A stretch of DNA of 64,000 bases. Origin: Antedon mediterranea. Lineage: Eukaryota; Echinodermata; Crinoidea; Comatulida; Antedonidae. Each line of letters starts with the position of its first letter. The first letter of the stretch is position 1. The notes beneath the pieces are model-generated. The model was not told the DNA's origin. It was given only the letters and a program-made list of their open reading frames with translations, and made no database searches. The stretch covers positions 15,658,922 through 15,722,921 of the forward strand of contig NC_092678.1 in assembly GCF_964355755.1 (NCBI RefSeq). Reading direction: 5' to 3'. This document shows, piece by piece, positions 46,666 through 59,669 of the stretch. The position numbers were made by a program, and so were the translations under genes.

Positions 46666-49600
46666 CTTTCATTTAAAAATGAAGAGTGGATGGGCAAGAT
46701 TATTGACATTGGAATAACATCACTACTCGTGGAACCACCAGCTGCTGAAGGAAGTTACATCAAGCGACATCTTCGCTCTCTGCTTTGCTATGTGTGAAGT
46801 AGCCCTGGCAGCATTATCACATTTAAGACAAGAAATGACCTGGTTTAATGTTTTTAAAGTTATATAATAATATGCATTATTTTTACAAAACGTCAAAAAT
46901 TGCAGGTATAATGTCTCTAACAACAACATCGAGAGAAAAAGAGTACAGTAATTCCGATCTGCACTGCGAAGCGTGCATCAGACAGTTTGTATTGAAAGTA
47001 TGATGTCATGAACTCAGGCATGCAGCAACATGAATAGTCATGATATACACATGCCCTCTATAGTTTCTGCCTTAATCTAATAGAAAAAAAATAATGTCTC
47101 CCCGTTGGCAGCAACTAAATGAGTTTGCCGTGAGGAGATGCAAGAAAACTCGACCACTGATTGGTGATCTCATCTCTCTTCTATCCCACCTTAATTATTT
47201 CTGATAGAATTTAACTACCAGTATAACGCAGTATGTTCAAATACAATAATTAATATTAATATTTTACACTGATTGAATATGTTTTAAAATAACGTTGCAA
47301 CTTTCAAAATGTGCAATATTTGGATTATAATAATTATTTATAGATTTTTTATACAAAGAAAATGTATTAAAACATTACCGGTATGGTTTAATAATTTTTA
47401 TGGCAAATACAGGTTTTGGTGAAACTTTACTAACAAAATAACGTCTCAACAGTGTTTGTTGTTTATTTAGACAATAACATTGATATACAATAAATCATTT
47501 AGTTTTCGTTGTAAAAACTGAAAAATGTTTCTTTCCTGACTGATCATAGCGAAATGTTGTAGCGATGTTTCGACTGAAAGCGGCAATAACGAGAGGTGGT
47601 CGAATAGAAGCGGTTTCTTAAGAGAGGTGGTCGCTTACGAGGGATTAAGTGGTCGCTGACGAGATAGGCTGCTTTTAGAAAGTGGATGCTGATCAGAGAA
47701 GTTGCATACATTTAGACACATGTTTCTAAAACATATTAATTCTACATTAGCTGCACCGAGGGAATTTTAGTTACTACATAAGCTGTTGACCGTTCTACAT
47801 TAGCTGGTGTTGATTTTGGTATTTACTACAAGATGTTGGTGTTTCTACATTAGTGAAGGTTTAACTACATAATAGCGGTGTATTTTCTACATAGTGGTTG
47901 TAACACTACTGCCTGTTTTATTTGTATAAAGTACATCGGTAATCGATTTAATTCATTCAAAATGTTGCTATTTCTAGCATCGATAACTTGCATTAACCAA
48001 AAAATTAATATAAACCTTAATGAACTGTTTTGCGGTAACTGATCAATCCATATAATGACATTATTTACAATTTATTATTTTGGCTAATTTATTTTTTTAT
48101 AGATATTAATAGGCATAACGATGGATGAGTGAGATGCTTTACGTAATTTGCGTACAGTAAGTTTACATGATTCATGGGTTGAATATGGTATTCATACATT
48201 CATATCATATTTTTCATATTTATACAAATAAAACAATTTTATCAAAACGTTGAGATTAAAATTAAATAGTATAAAATGGAAGGAGGCTTTTATAATATTA
48301 CTTTGTATGGCATGATTACTTTTTACATCGATTTGTTTTGAATCACCTGGATGTGTTACATATTATCATTAGGCCTAATGACGGGTAAGAAGAAGTGTTT
48401 TCATGTAGGTATATGGATTGTGTTTTTTTTTCATTATACAAAGGTAACCAAGAAGACTGCGATACATAGTCCTTATAGTGCGTGTGTTTGTTGAGGATCG
48501 GCCGCACCGGATACTGCACCTTTCATTATCAGCCAAAATTATAAATCTTTAACCATGGACATAATATAATACTTAGGTCCATGCTTTAACCAAGGCAATC
48601 GTGCTCAGTGTGTGTGGATGTTGTGCTCATCTGCTAGCTAAAACATTAGCTCAAACGGTATGTATAGGTTTACAGTAATTAGCTTTCTTTACCATAGGCT
48701 CGGTCAATTGTGATTGAGTGAACTTGGTGATATCACACAGCTAAACAACACAGGAATGCAGTATGTTAGGATCATGTGCCTAAATCCAAAGTTCTTATAA
48801 CAAAAAAAAAAAGACGTTGTTTAGGAGAGCATCTAATTAGTGTATACATATTGGACGGGGTTGCGAACGAGTATCACTTATCTTTTAAAATTTGCCTAAA
48901 TAAAAAGTAAGGCATAGGGTATTATCTTAATCTATTCTTTTAAATATGGTTAACCAATTAGATATCAATGCAGTGTTTCCCTACGGCTAAACACACAGGA
49001 ATGTATGCGAGCCGTGTTTTTTAAATCAGTTTTATTTTAGGCCTAAATATTTTCACTCAAAACATGCGTGTCAATAAAACAAATTCAAATAAGATTCTTT
49101 TTGTTTATTAAATATTTTGTAAACTATCCCACAAAGCAGTTTTATTATTAATAGTAACATATTGACTGAAATTGTAACCATTGTAAGCCTCTACAATGTA
49201 TATAAATAAAACAAAACCTTTGACTTTATCACATAATTAATCTTTCTGAAACAAAAACCATTGCTTTATATTTACTTAACATAATAATTGCTGCTATGCT
49301 AATTTTCTTGGATAATTTGGTATTAAATTTAAATTGACTTTAATTCAACTAAACACACAACGTTTGCGATACTTGCAGGTAAATGACATTTTTATATATT
49401 TTTAATTTAAAGGAAAACTTGACTTGACATATTTTAACAACGAATGTTTACATGATTTCAGAACCATTGCGAAATTATGGATATCACCGCACGCGCTTGC
49501 CCTACAGCCATCGCCGTAAATTGCTGTGACGTCACAGGTGCATCGCAAAATTTACGTAATGAGTTTTCTGGGAAAGTCTGGCAAATCGCGAAAATTTATA

Positions 49601-50090
49601 GTAAACACACTTTGTAAATAAATCGTAAAAATATAAATGTTGATTTTTTTTATTGTTTTTTTTTTGCTTATCTGGACTCATTAAGTAGATTTTTCACGGA
49701 CCTATAGTCCTACAATAAAGATAAATATAATGTATAGGTACATGTTTATACAAAGGATCCTGTTGCATCATTCCTCGCGTATTTATTATAAAAGTCACAT
49801 TGAATTCAAAACATATGGAATATCGGTTTTGGGCCTATACACACAGTGTGTGCGCGAGATACATTCAGGTTCGGTCAAGCAGACGAACAATAGGAAAGAG
49901 AGATTAAGGAAAGAAGAACGATAAAGAAAATACAAATGTTCTATGTTAATAGCTTTTTCTTGATAATAGCTTTTTATAATAATAATTAGGATATTTAGAA
50001 TGATTTATTTATTATTCTTTCTGAATCATATATAATATGTAGAGGATATAACACTGGAGTAATGACATAAACCCGGTCTACGAATGCCGT
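46666..50090. other. Long intergenic region, no gene seen
   Basis: No supported coding or RNA gene. 47575-47690 has four GAGAGGTGGTCGCTTACGAG-like words, and 47720-47900 has irregular CTACATTAG words, both probably old repeat tails. An A/T-rich block fills most of the rest. Confidence 0.45.
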
Positions 50091-50092
50091 TA

Positions 50093-50273
50093 AAGCTTGG
50101 TTTCCACTAGAACGTAACGCAAGGACGTAAACGCAACGCAAGCGTTTTAACCAATGACAAGCAAAGTTATAGACAGTTAGCAATCACAAGCGAATAAGCC
50201 ATCGCTTGTGATTGGTCAATTCACTTGCGTTGCGTTACGTCCTTGCGTTGCGTCGCTAGTGGGAACCACGCTT
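50093..50273. mobile_element. CCAAT-type MITE (family M4), good copy
   Basis: AAGCTTGGTTTCCACTAG ... CTAGTGGGAACCACGCTT with TA on each side. Subterminal inverted words ACGCAAGGACGTAA and TTACGTCCTTGCGT are present. The core is AACCAATGACAAGC ... CGCTTGTGATTGGTCAA, giving a CCAAT box in each orientation. Other copies lie at 53230-54101, 59525-59665 and 16490-16640, and traces at 37390-37510 and 37700-37765. Confidence 0.8.
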
Positions 50274-50819
50274 TACTTGTTCAGCCAGTCCAGGTTTTAC
50301 AATACACACATAATGTGGTACTCTAAATCTTTCATTTAGATGGATGGCCATGTGTGAGCGCCTTACCTTTTCCCAAAAATATACTTTTCTGTCGTTTACT
50401 TCAAAATAATTGCGACACACAACAATCGGTAGAAAGACTGGACATAGGAAAAATAATGGCCTAATTAAACCTGTTTAATCATCATTATTATGTACGTATA
50501 GTTCCAAGTCAATGAAAAAAAAAAAAAACATAATATATAGTAAGCCAACGAGTTAACAACTACAAGCTACAATGATATAACATGGTTTTGACCTTGAAGT
50601 ATCGCAAATAACAAATATCGTCTTGAACTACGTACATTAATTAAACCAACGAGTTGACATGCAAATATCGCGCGCACAAGCAGCAAATTGTGATAATCCA
50701 ACGCGTTAATGACAACACTATCAACAGACGTATCGTGAACACACAATATTATTGAAACAACTCATTTGTATATAAATACATTAACATTAACTCAATCAAA
50801 ATTGTTGGGCATAGCAATT

Positions 50820-50960
50820 TTTTTTTTTACATTTGTGGGCGCTGTTTTTACATTTGTAGGCCTAGTGTTTTCACATTTGTAGGTGATGCGTTTTCACATT
50901 TGTGGTTGTTTTCACATTTGTGGGCGGTACGTTTTCACATTTGTTGGCGTTTTCACATGG
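50820..50960. repeat. Short minisatellite, about seven units
   Basis: GTTTTCACATTTGTGGGCG units of 18-28 bp repeat about seven times with variable spacers. Confidence 0.75.
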
Positions 50961-51094
50961 GTTCAAAAAGGGTGCAACAGATGTGCCTATTTGGATTAGG
51001 CCTAATCCTTCTGAAACTGAAGGAATACACAATTTCTATCCAACTCTAACAACAAACCCTTGTGGTCATATGGTCGACTGCATAAAGCCTCTAG

Positions 51095-51173
51095 TTTGAA
51101 AAAATAGTGCGATGTGCCCAAATAAGGTAGTCACATTGTTTTGTCACACAATGTTTGATAGTGTAGACCGAGC
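51095..51173. mobile_element. M2 MITE right part
   Basis: GATGTGCCCAAATAAGGTAG ... TTTGATAGTGTAGACCGAGC followed directly by TTAA. The next MITE inserted at or beside its terminus. Confidence 0.6.
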
Positions 51174-51177
51174 TTAA

Positions 51178-51721
51178 ATGTATTGTCCCTTTGACAAATT
51201 CAACAAAAATGTTTTTTTAAATATTTCGAAAAAAAGTGGGTCATTTTGAAGTATCATTATATAGTTATTAACTTTCACCAAAAATTACTCCAAAAAAAAT
51301 AATTTAACCGAAATACAGACGTTTTTTTGTTCAAAAAATAACTTTGACTTCCAGTCAAAGTTTTTGATCAAAACATATCTCATAATGCAACGCGCTTGTT
51401 TGGCTACTCTGTATGCATAATCATAAAACTTCTTTGCGATCTGTGTAAAAACACCTTCTCAACTGCGACGAGTTGTAAACAATCCTAATTATCATCATGC
51501 ATAATGCATACTAATGGTTTGGAATCTTTGTTTACTTTCGCTCGTGACGATTTTCCAGACGAAATGTAATCAAATTAATTTACCTGTTAATTACGTAAAC
51601 TTGTTGTTTTTGGCTCGAATTTTTGACATAAAGTGAATAACTTTAATATTACTTTGATATGGCCAATTTAAATTTAGAATATTTTTTTTCATTTTTTTGT
51701 GTTTCAAGGGACAATACATCT
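51178..51721. mobile_element. M1b MITE, second copy, 544 bp
   Basis: TTAA at 51174-51177 and 51722-51725, with ends ATGTATTGTCCC and GGGACAATACATCT. It is nearly identical along its whole length to 26404-26949, so the subfamily spread recently. Confidence 0.85.
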
Positions 51722-51725
51722 TTAA

Positions 51726-53229
51726 GATATAGAATGGATTATCGATTTGGTTGAGATTTTTCATCTTCTCATCTTCTTTCTTCTACCGCAATTTTATTGT
51801 GACGTCAAACATCATTGTTAAGGAATTGTATCGTGTTCCTTGCATAATTACATTTTATAGCAATTATACTCATATGTACAATAGGTATGCTACACTGTAA
51901 AGACAATCAACCCGATATCATTTATTAACGATACAAAATGACAATATACTGTAGAAAAGGCCGTAGAATCATTTAGGCATAATTCGAGTTGTCAAAAATT
52001 AACTTATTTCGTCTGATTGTTTAACCGTACACGTCACATCTGTACTAAAGTCCGAACAATGTAAATACTGAAATGTTTAAAATGATAACAGAACATGTGT
52101 TATGTGGGAGAAAGCTGTACCTTACGCGGCCAGTAACAACTCACTATTTTACTGATTCTTCTGTGTGGTCTTCACGACGTTCGGTAAGTTTTTGTATCTT
52201 GTGCTTTATAATGTAGGCCTATATTTTAATATATGTATACGGTGTAGTGTGTGGACTGTGGACTTTGTTATAATACATAAAGGAAAGCAAACCAAGTCAA
52301 ACATAGGCCTATCCTAATACACGGATACTCATCTTGTTTGACCAAGACACCATAAAAGGTTTGAAATAATATTAGCGATTTTTGCTGTTTGCTTGGTAAC
52401 TCCACTAGATGACCTGTGCACCTTTATCGGCCTAAACGGTAAGTTTCTATAATAGTGTACTAGCTTTTTTTGGGCCGACTGCTAAAATGTTGTATTTGTA
52501 TTACTGTGTGTAGACAAGTAATCTTCCAATATGTATCCTTATTTAAAGGTATTTACGTTCAAACAACGGTTAGTGAGCTACAAAGCATGATAATCGGTCC
52601 TCCTAAAGTACGCCTACAAACATGGCAAAATAATATGCTAATTTACACTTGACCTATTCTATTGACTTAAAACGGTGGCCGTTTATCTACAGATATTCTT
52701 ACGAAATGCCACATATTCACATAATAGGCATGTTAATTAAATGGCAGTGTTAATGTGGGGAGGCTGGGTAAGATTTAGGGGAAGGGCGATCTATCCACAA
52801 TGTAGGTCCTAAAGCGAAGCACTAAGCTCAGGATGGAAGATGTAGGTCTAAATAATAATATAGAGAGGAGACACGTTTTTTGGTGTGAAGTCCTTCCGAC
52901 GCCAGTGTATAATTACTATTACTCTACATTTTATACATAAAACTGTCATGTAGGACATTTCTCTTAATGTAGTCTTTATATAGTGGAGGTGTAGGCTAGT
53001 TAAGATGCTCATCTATCGATCCCATTACCTTTAGTTCAAATCTACCATGATTTTTCTCAAAACACAACTCCAAAAGAGATTTCTTTTGGTAGAGCATCAG
53101 TCGTGGATATTCTTGGTTATCTTCCTATAATGAGATTAAATATTAAATATAATATAATATATAATGAGATTATTAGTAATTTATGTAATACATTAGGCCT
53201 AGGCCCTATAGGAAGAAACTGTTAACCTT
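51726..53229 (+). other. Upstream region of the sulfotransferase gene; possible 5' non-coding exon
   Basis: No coding seen. A splice donor (GACGTTCG|GTAAGTTTTT, about 52191) could end an untranslated first exon joining the acceptor at 54606 (TTCTTTTCAG|ATACCAGG) just before the start codon. A second donor-like site is at about 52439. This is tentative. Confidence 0.3.
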
Positions 53230-54101
53230 CATTCCTACTAGCACACAACACAACCTCGTAAGCGCAACGCAAGTAATTTAATTTATCACTGCATGACGAG
53301 TGATTGTTGAAGCTTGGACGCAACGCAACGACATAAGCGCATCGCAAGCAAGTTGATCAATGGTAAAGCGTGGTTTTTAATAGAACGCAACACAATGTAA
53401 AGCTTGGTTCCCACTAGCGACGCAACGCAAGGACGTAACGCAACGTAAGCTAGTCGAACAATCACAAGCGATGGATTATTCGAACAGTCGCTTGTGATTG
53501 GTCAACTCGCTACGGGAACCAAGCCAAAGCTAGTGGATCGGTTGCCAACAGCGACGCAACCTACGCAACGTAAGAAATTGCCCTTCTGATGATTGTGTTT
53601 TCCCCCTCCTACGTGAAATCAAACATTCGATGTTTGCAGCACTGTTTCGTCGTCGTTTCCCACTTACGCAATACAGCACTTTGCGTCAAAAGGTCACTGC
53701 GTTACGTTGCGTCGCTAGTGGGAACCACGCTTAAGCTTGGATCCCACTAGAACGTAACGCAAGGACGTAAACGCAACGCAAGCGTTTTAACCAAATGACA
53801 AGCGAAGGTATAGACAGTAAAGCTTGGTTCCCACTAGAACGTAACGCAAGGACGTAAACGCAACGCAAGCGTTTTAACCAATGACAAGCGAAGTTATAGA
53901 CAGTTAGCAATCACAAACGAATTAGCCATCGCTTGTGATTGGTCAATTTACTTGCGTTGCGTTACGTCCTTGTGTTGCGTCGCTAGTGGGAACCACGCTT
54001 TATAGCAATCACAAGCGAATAAGCCGTCGCTTGTGATTGGTCAATTCACTTGCGTTGCGTTACGTCCTTGTGTTGCGTCGCTAGTGGGAACCACGCTTTA
54101 A
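53230..54101. mobile_element. Cluster of M4 CCAAT-type MITEs, partly nested
   Basis: At least five ends of the AAGCTTGGTTCCCACTAG type occur here. One nearly full copy is at 53821-54002 and a fragment repeating its right half at 54003-54101. Broken copies lie at 53240-53397, 53398-53530, 53531-53731 and 53732-53820. Repeated ATTGGTCAA and CCAAT words in both orientations lie 0.5-1.4 kb upstream of the sulfotransferase start codon. Confidence 0.75.
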
Positions 54102-54619
54102 GCAACAGTTCGCGGAATACATCGATGTGATTGGTCAAAATACGTTGCACGAAATCATTGCATTTTGACTACGTGTGAATTAATCTTTAAAGTACTTAAA
54201 TACGTTTTACGTGTTAGTTTTTTTTTATTTGGATTCCACACAGGCAGATTCAAAAGACAGTCGAGTTAAATTTGCTGATTCTGTTCTATATAATTTGTAT
54301 TAGGAATTCCACAACACCCCCCCCCCCTTGCTCAGTGTGTCCCGATTTTACATACAGGCAGACGATGACAATGTGTCGTGTACATTTCGTATTAAGACTA
54401 TTGAACAGTAGCGTAGTGCTATTTACTAAATAAACAATCCTATCAGCATTATACCCATCGTCCTAAATGAATAGTAGGCCCTACTATAGCATTCCGATCA
54501 ATAATTGCTTTTATTTTTTAAATAAGAATCTGTAGTATGTGCGCCTATTTCTCAAAGTCGAAGTCATTGCTCATTTCTTCAAGTCTTCTTGGATTATTCT
54601 TTTCAGATACCAGGTAATA

Positions 54620-56760
54620 ATGGCGCGAGGTGTGTTGGTTCATCGATCAAAAGATACTATTTTTACGACATTACTGTTCGTCTGTTTAGTGAGTCTTCTA
54701 TGCTTGTTTTCATTACAAAGTAGCGTTCTAAATGGCCACGAAGAAAACCTCGGAAACAAAGGAAAGTCCTTGTCTTGGACATATGGGTAAGCTTACAACG
54801 TATTCATTTATTAATAAGGTTTGGTGGATACACTGTAAAAATAGTTTCTAGATCTTAAACACGTTTATCTTTTAAACACGAGTTACATGCTTAGCGTATT
54901 TAAACTTAAACGTGTTTATAGCTACCTCCACTCGTTTAGCAGTCAACATGTCACTATTATGTTCAGTCAACATGTTTAGGTATGTGCTTAGCGTTGCAGG
55001 CATATGATTTTACTGTGGCGGAAAAAAGCTCCACACATGAGCCCCACACATGGCAAATTAAACACGTTTAAAACCTAAACGAGTCTTTACACATTGCTCC
55101 TCATGTTTAACCATCAACACGTCACTGATGTGTTGAGTTGGATACAGACTACATGTTTACAATGTATATAGAACCTGATCATGTTAATATCTATCTATCT
55201 ATAAATGTGTGGAAAAAGTGAGTACAAAATACATGTTTAAGATCTAAACACTATTTTTACAGTGTAGATAATTACTAATCAATATCATACTTCATATTTC
55301 CTAAAGCACTTACAAATAAACAAATACCCATTGCTTTATACTTAGAAGTCAACCTTCGATCGTCCCAGCTTAAATAAGTATGGAAACACGCGCATGCGTA
55401 TTAAGCATTTACACAGATAGTCATCTGAATTTCTGAGTTGATTGTTACAGTTTCATCTATTAATTACCTTCATTTTGTTTTTGCTCTTGTTAGACGAATC
55501 TTCTTTTTTTTTAGAGATGATGTTTACGTGAACCACCATCCAGACACGTTATCTACACAAACGAGGAATAACGATCGAGTCAACACGGTTATACCCAGGC
55601 CTACAGCAAAACGTGAATATTGCAACGAATCACGAAATATTGTATTTGTTAAAACTCATAAGACAGCCAGTACAACGCTAGCATCGATTTTACAAAGATT
55701 TGGTTACACAAGAAATTTGCTATTTACACTTGGAAAACGTGGTCACGTGTTGTCGAGTACACACTTGTTCAATCGCAAAATGATACCGTCTCTTCCGCCA
55801 AACGTAAAGCTCTTCAATAAATCTCTAACCGGCTATAACCTACTCACTAATCACGTGAGATACAACCGGCCAGAAATGGATGCTGTCGTTCAAAATGCAA
55901 AGTATATTACGATTATTCGGGAACCTTCTGCGCACTTTGAGTCTTGTTTTGGATATTTTGAAATGGCGAAACGGTTAAAATTAACGAACTTTAGTAACCC
56001 GATTGAAATGTTCATGAAAACACCAAGTAGGTTCTTGGCAAAGAAGTTCTATATGTGGCAGAGAGCCAAAAATGGTCAATTGTATGACTTAGGCTTGGAT
56101 CACGAACATCACGACGACTTCTTTACAGTCAAGTACAAAATCAAACAATTAGACTCGGAATTCGATTTAATGTTATTGTCTGAATACTTTGACGAATCAT
56201 TGATATTACTGAAAAAGTTGATGTGTTGGAGTTTTGATGATATTTTGTATATTTCGAACGGAATACGAAGTCATAGTCATCGTTACGTCATCAACGATCA
56301 ACTGCGTACTCGAATACGTAAGTGGAGCAGCGCTGACGTCATGATGTACAACCATTTCAACAAAACATTGTGGAGGAAAGTTAAAGAATATGGAGAGACT
56401 TTTAATGCTGATCTTGCTGAATTTCGGCAAAGAGAACACCAGGCTATACAGAAATGTATTGACGAACAGCGGACGAATAAACGGGATAGAAGGGAGGAAA
56501 AGTTTGTTTTGAAAAGAAATATGACTGGTTCTGTTTTCTGTGAAAATTTACTAAGAGGCGATGTCCAGTACACCGGCTTGATTAGACGTTTTATGCAGAA
56601 ACAAGGATTGCATCCGACGTCTCCTCCAGTCAAGGACAATGTGCCTAGAGAAAAGGCATCTCGAGGAACAAAATCTAAAAAGTCTTTACCGAAAAACCAA
56701 AAAGTTGTAAATAAAACAGAAACCAAATCAAAAGTGAATAAAGTGAATAAAAAATCTTAG
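54620..56760 (+). CDS. Galactose 3-O-sulfotransferase family enzyme (Gal3ST-like), two coding exons, 470 aa
   Basis: Exons 54620-54786 and 55515-56760 join in phase 2 (ATATGG|GTAAGC ... TTTTTTTTAG|AGATGAT). It is a Golgi type II membrane enzyme that moves sulfate from PAPS to the 3-OH of galactose on glycolipids or glycans. Exon 1 gives a short basic cytosolic tail (MARGVLVHRSK) and a signal-anchor (residues about 13-33, TIFTTLLFVCLVSLLCLFSL). Exon 2 holds the whole lumenal domain. The 5'-phosphosulfate loop KTHKTASTT is at 102-110, then NLLTNHVRYN, then the 3'-phosphate-binding strand TIIREPSAHFES from 188. Length is typical (about 400-470 aa). The last 60 residues are a Lys-rich tail not expected in the family. 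Closest type is probably galactosylceramide sulfotransferase (GAL3ST1), but the paralogue cannot be fixed. The start was chosen because it directly precedes the signal-anchor and follows an acceptor. Confidence 0.9.
54831..55264. mobile_element. TA-flanked MITE in the sulfotransferase intron, 434 bp
   Basis: CACTGTAAAAATAGT ... ACTATTTTTACAGTG, extended inward by AGATCTTAAACACGT / ATGTTTAAGATCT, with TA on both sides (54829-54830 and 55265-55266). That duplication fits Tc1/mariner. AAACACG/CGTGTTT words recur inside. No ORF. Confidence 0.8.
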
Positions 56761-57193
56761 AATTTCCAGATCATATAAGCAGTTTCTGCATTTAATTTTC
56801 TAATAAGCATCAGGTGAACTCTCGCACATCTTCCGGTTTAAATGGACAACATGCATGAACTGTGCATGTAATTGAATACTTTGGTTAATTTAAACTGTTT
56901 ACTATCGTTAATATGTGCTATTTTATACATGTTCTATTAGGGAAAACAAAACGATGCCCGGATGTCCAAAATCGATGAAAACTGAGGCTGTTTAATATTG
57001 CGTAATTTAAGATTATATGCAATTTAAACTGTGTTATCTTTATATTGATATTCTGAACGTTTACAGTTAAAGCAAAGAAAATACAGAAAGAAATATAGAA
57101 TGACAAATCCTTGATTATACTTAAACAACAGAATGAAGGAGTTTTAAATAATCATCCATGGTAATAATATGCTTTCCCACAGAGCCAAATTAT

Positions 57194-57645
57194 AGCTTAG
57201 GTTTGTCATGAGTAGGGCTAGCTCCACATACGTCAAGATTGTCATGGGGTAGGGCTAGCTCCACATACGTCAGGTTTTTCATGGGTTAGGGCTAGCTCCA
57301 CATACGTCAGGTTTGTCATGGGGTAGGGCTAGCTCCACATACGTCAGGTTTGTCATGGGGTAGGGCTAGCTCCGCATACGTCAGTATTGTCATGGGGTAG
57401 GGCTAGCTCTACATACGTCAGGTTTGTCATGGGTTAGGGCTAGCTCCACATACGTCAGGTTTGTCATGGGGTAGGGCTAGCTCCACATACGTCAGGTTTG
57501 TCATGGGGTAGGGCTAGCTCCGCATACGTCAGGATTGTCATGGGGTAGGGCTAGCTCTACATACGTCAGGTTTGTCATAGGGTAAGGCTAGCTCCACATA
57601 CGTCAGGTTTGTCATGGGGTAAGGCTAGCTCCGCATACGTCAGGA
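57194..57645. repeat. 37-bp tandem array, about 12 units, downstream of the sulfotransferase gene
   Basis: The unit contains GGGCTAGCTCCACATACGTC plus AGGTTTGTCATGGGGTA. Variants (CGCATACG, TTCTACATACG-type, GGATTG for GGTTTG) alternate in a repeating order, suggesting duplication of multi-unit blocks. It begins about 430 bases after the stop codon. 56761-57190 shows nothing else. Confidence 0.9.
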
Positions 57646-57649
57646 TTTA

Positions 57650-58185
57650 TAGATAAACTGTACAAAAGTTTGAACACAAAAAAAATAAAATATTATAATT
57701 TCAGTTTATGTAATGGGACGTTTTGTAATGTTTGTATTTAATTTATAAAGTATACTATACTATCCCGGTCGCTGTTATTGATTCTCAAATTTCTAATGCA
57801 AAACTCGCGAATTGCTCATTCTTCAGATAATGATATTCTTTTGGTTACTGTGATTTAAGTTAGACAACTTGTAAAAATGTTATTTAATAATTATTGTAGT
57901 TTTAATTTTTTGAAATTCCAGTTGTATTTTCTTTCACTGTTAGATAATTTTCATTCCAATAATGTATATGTTTAAGTTAACGAATGGGCTCGGCCTTTTC
58001 TGTAAATCCCGGATGATACATAGAACGCCATAGTTAAGTATGGAACGCCATAGTTAAGTAAATAACAACCCTTTTAGAGAGGTATCTATAGAGACTAATA
58101 CAATATTTATACATTTGTTAAGTCTATTATTTCAACGGTAAAGTTGATAAGCTAAATTCTGTGTATTTTGATAACGGTCATGGTT
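57650..58185. other. No gene seen
   Basis: A/T-rich sequence; a 20-base direct duplication (GGAACGCCATAGTTAAGTA) at about 58023-58060. Confidence 0.45.
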
Positions 58186-58189
58186 AACT

Positions 58190-58445
58190 CCATTTTCTTA
58201 GCGTTTGGGCGGGCCAGACTTAGTTTAGTGTGCGTACCGGGTACGGCACTTCTTCTTCACAAACGACTTAGCTGTACCGTTGTACATGCATACCGGTACC
58301 CATTTCTGTCAACTGAGTTGGGAGGAGCAAGTTGGATACAGATTCTTGCTCAAGAACCCGGTAAACCGATGACCGGATCGGAGCTTGGACCAAAATTCCT
58401 CCAACCATTGCGCCACAAAATACAGTGCAATGGTACAAATAATTG
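58190..58445 (-). mobile_element. tRNA-derived SINE-like element
   Basis: On the minus strand it opens with TGTGGCGCAATGGTTGGAGG (A-box-like). About 50-60 bases later comes a GGGTTCTTGAGCAAG B-box-like word, then a body with CTCCTCCCAACTCAGTTGACAG and GGTACCGGTA. The plus-strand ORF over it (58168-58461) is incidental. Confidence 0.55.
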
Positions 58446-58449
58446 TATA

Positions 58450-59520
58450 AGGTTACAATAGAATCATTTATTTTTCACCGTCATTTGGGTATTATGAGTA
58501 CCATTGAATGGACGAATATAAAACATTTGTGTTTATAAATCACCTACTTTTAACAAGAGGCCTAAACAATTCGATAAGGACAGTACTATACGTACTTTTG
58601 GATACGGAGTAGAGCAATCAACACACCGGGTGTGTTAACATAACAATCAACTATACAGAAAGATTTTGAACAGCCTTGTGTCGAGAACATTATTATAACG
58701 AAATTCAACGGTATAGCGATATCCAACGATGACATACAAAATTGTACGATTGATGATGTAATTGTCTTGAAGTTGTTTGCATGTGACCGACAACTCTCCA
58801 ATCAAATTACAAGAATCTACTAGGTGTGTTTTAATAATATTAAACGATTATTATAAAGATACACTATCACTTATAACAAAGTTATCATTATTTCAAATAT
58901 TGAGTCGGGCTGAAATTAAAATAATACAATATAAGGTTTTGTCAAATTTCAGGATTTTCCACATTTCCCAACCACAACACTCGTTCATTCACGAGGTCAC
59001 ATTTATCCCTAATAACTAATAACTATTGTGTACATTATGCATTAATTTTAATGATATGCAAGAAAAGTTACCACCGGAACGAGCAGAAAACTTGGTTACT
59101 TCATTATTTTAATCAGGTGAAATATAAACATATTTGACATAGTTATATCACAGGGCTTAATTGAAGTGAGTCATCAGGAAGTCATATACAATAGCCTATT
59201 GTTTCAATTAGATAAATTATTTGGATCTGCAATTTTAGTAAGAACTTTTTCCTATGTCTGCAAGTTGAAATTAACTCGTTCTTACGGTTTAGTGAGCATA
59301 GCTCTGGTTGACATATAATAATATACTTGTCATTACATAAATTACATCTTTTGTTAATATTTGAGTAAGGTTTGCATTTCTTTATAATTTTCCATTAAAT
59401 TGAGTTGTTTTAGAGCCTTTAAGTGTCCATATATGTTTACTGAGTTCCGTTGAGTTAATAACCGAACTAACTGAAAACCAGTTTAAAACCAGATACATAC
59501 GTCTTCATTCCGAAACGAAC
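58450..59520. other. No gene seen
   Basis: A/T-rich intergenic sequence with only short, unsupported ORFs. Confidence 0.45.
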
Positions 59521-59524
59521 AACT

Positions 59525-59665
59525 AAGAAACACAACACAATTAGGAAGTAAACACAACGTAAGCGAGTTAAACAATCACACACGACAGTTGGAATAATAC
59601 ATCGCTTGTGATTGGGCGCTAACGTTGCGCTCTGTGCATTGCGTCTCTCTGGTGAAACCAATCGT
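59525..59665. mobile_element. Diverged M4 MITE
   Basis: AAACACAACGTAAGCGAGTTAAACAATCACA ... ATCGCTTGTGATTGGGCG ... GCATTGCGTCTCTCTGGTGAAACCA keeps the order of words in the 50093 copy. Confidence 0.6.
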
Positions 59666-59669
59666 TAGC

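Noticed and set aside
49730-49924. 64-codon plus-strand ORF
   Set aside because: Isolated, no recognisable motif and no splice context.
58168-58461. 97-codon plus-strand ORF
   Set aside because: Coincides with a minus-strand tRNA-derived SINE; no domain resemblance.
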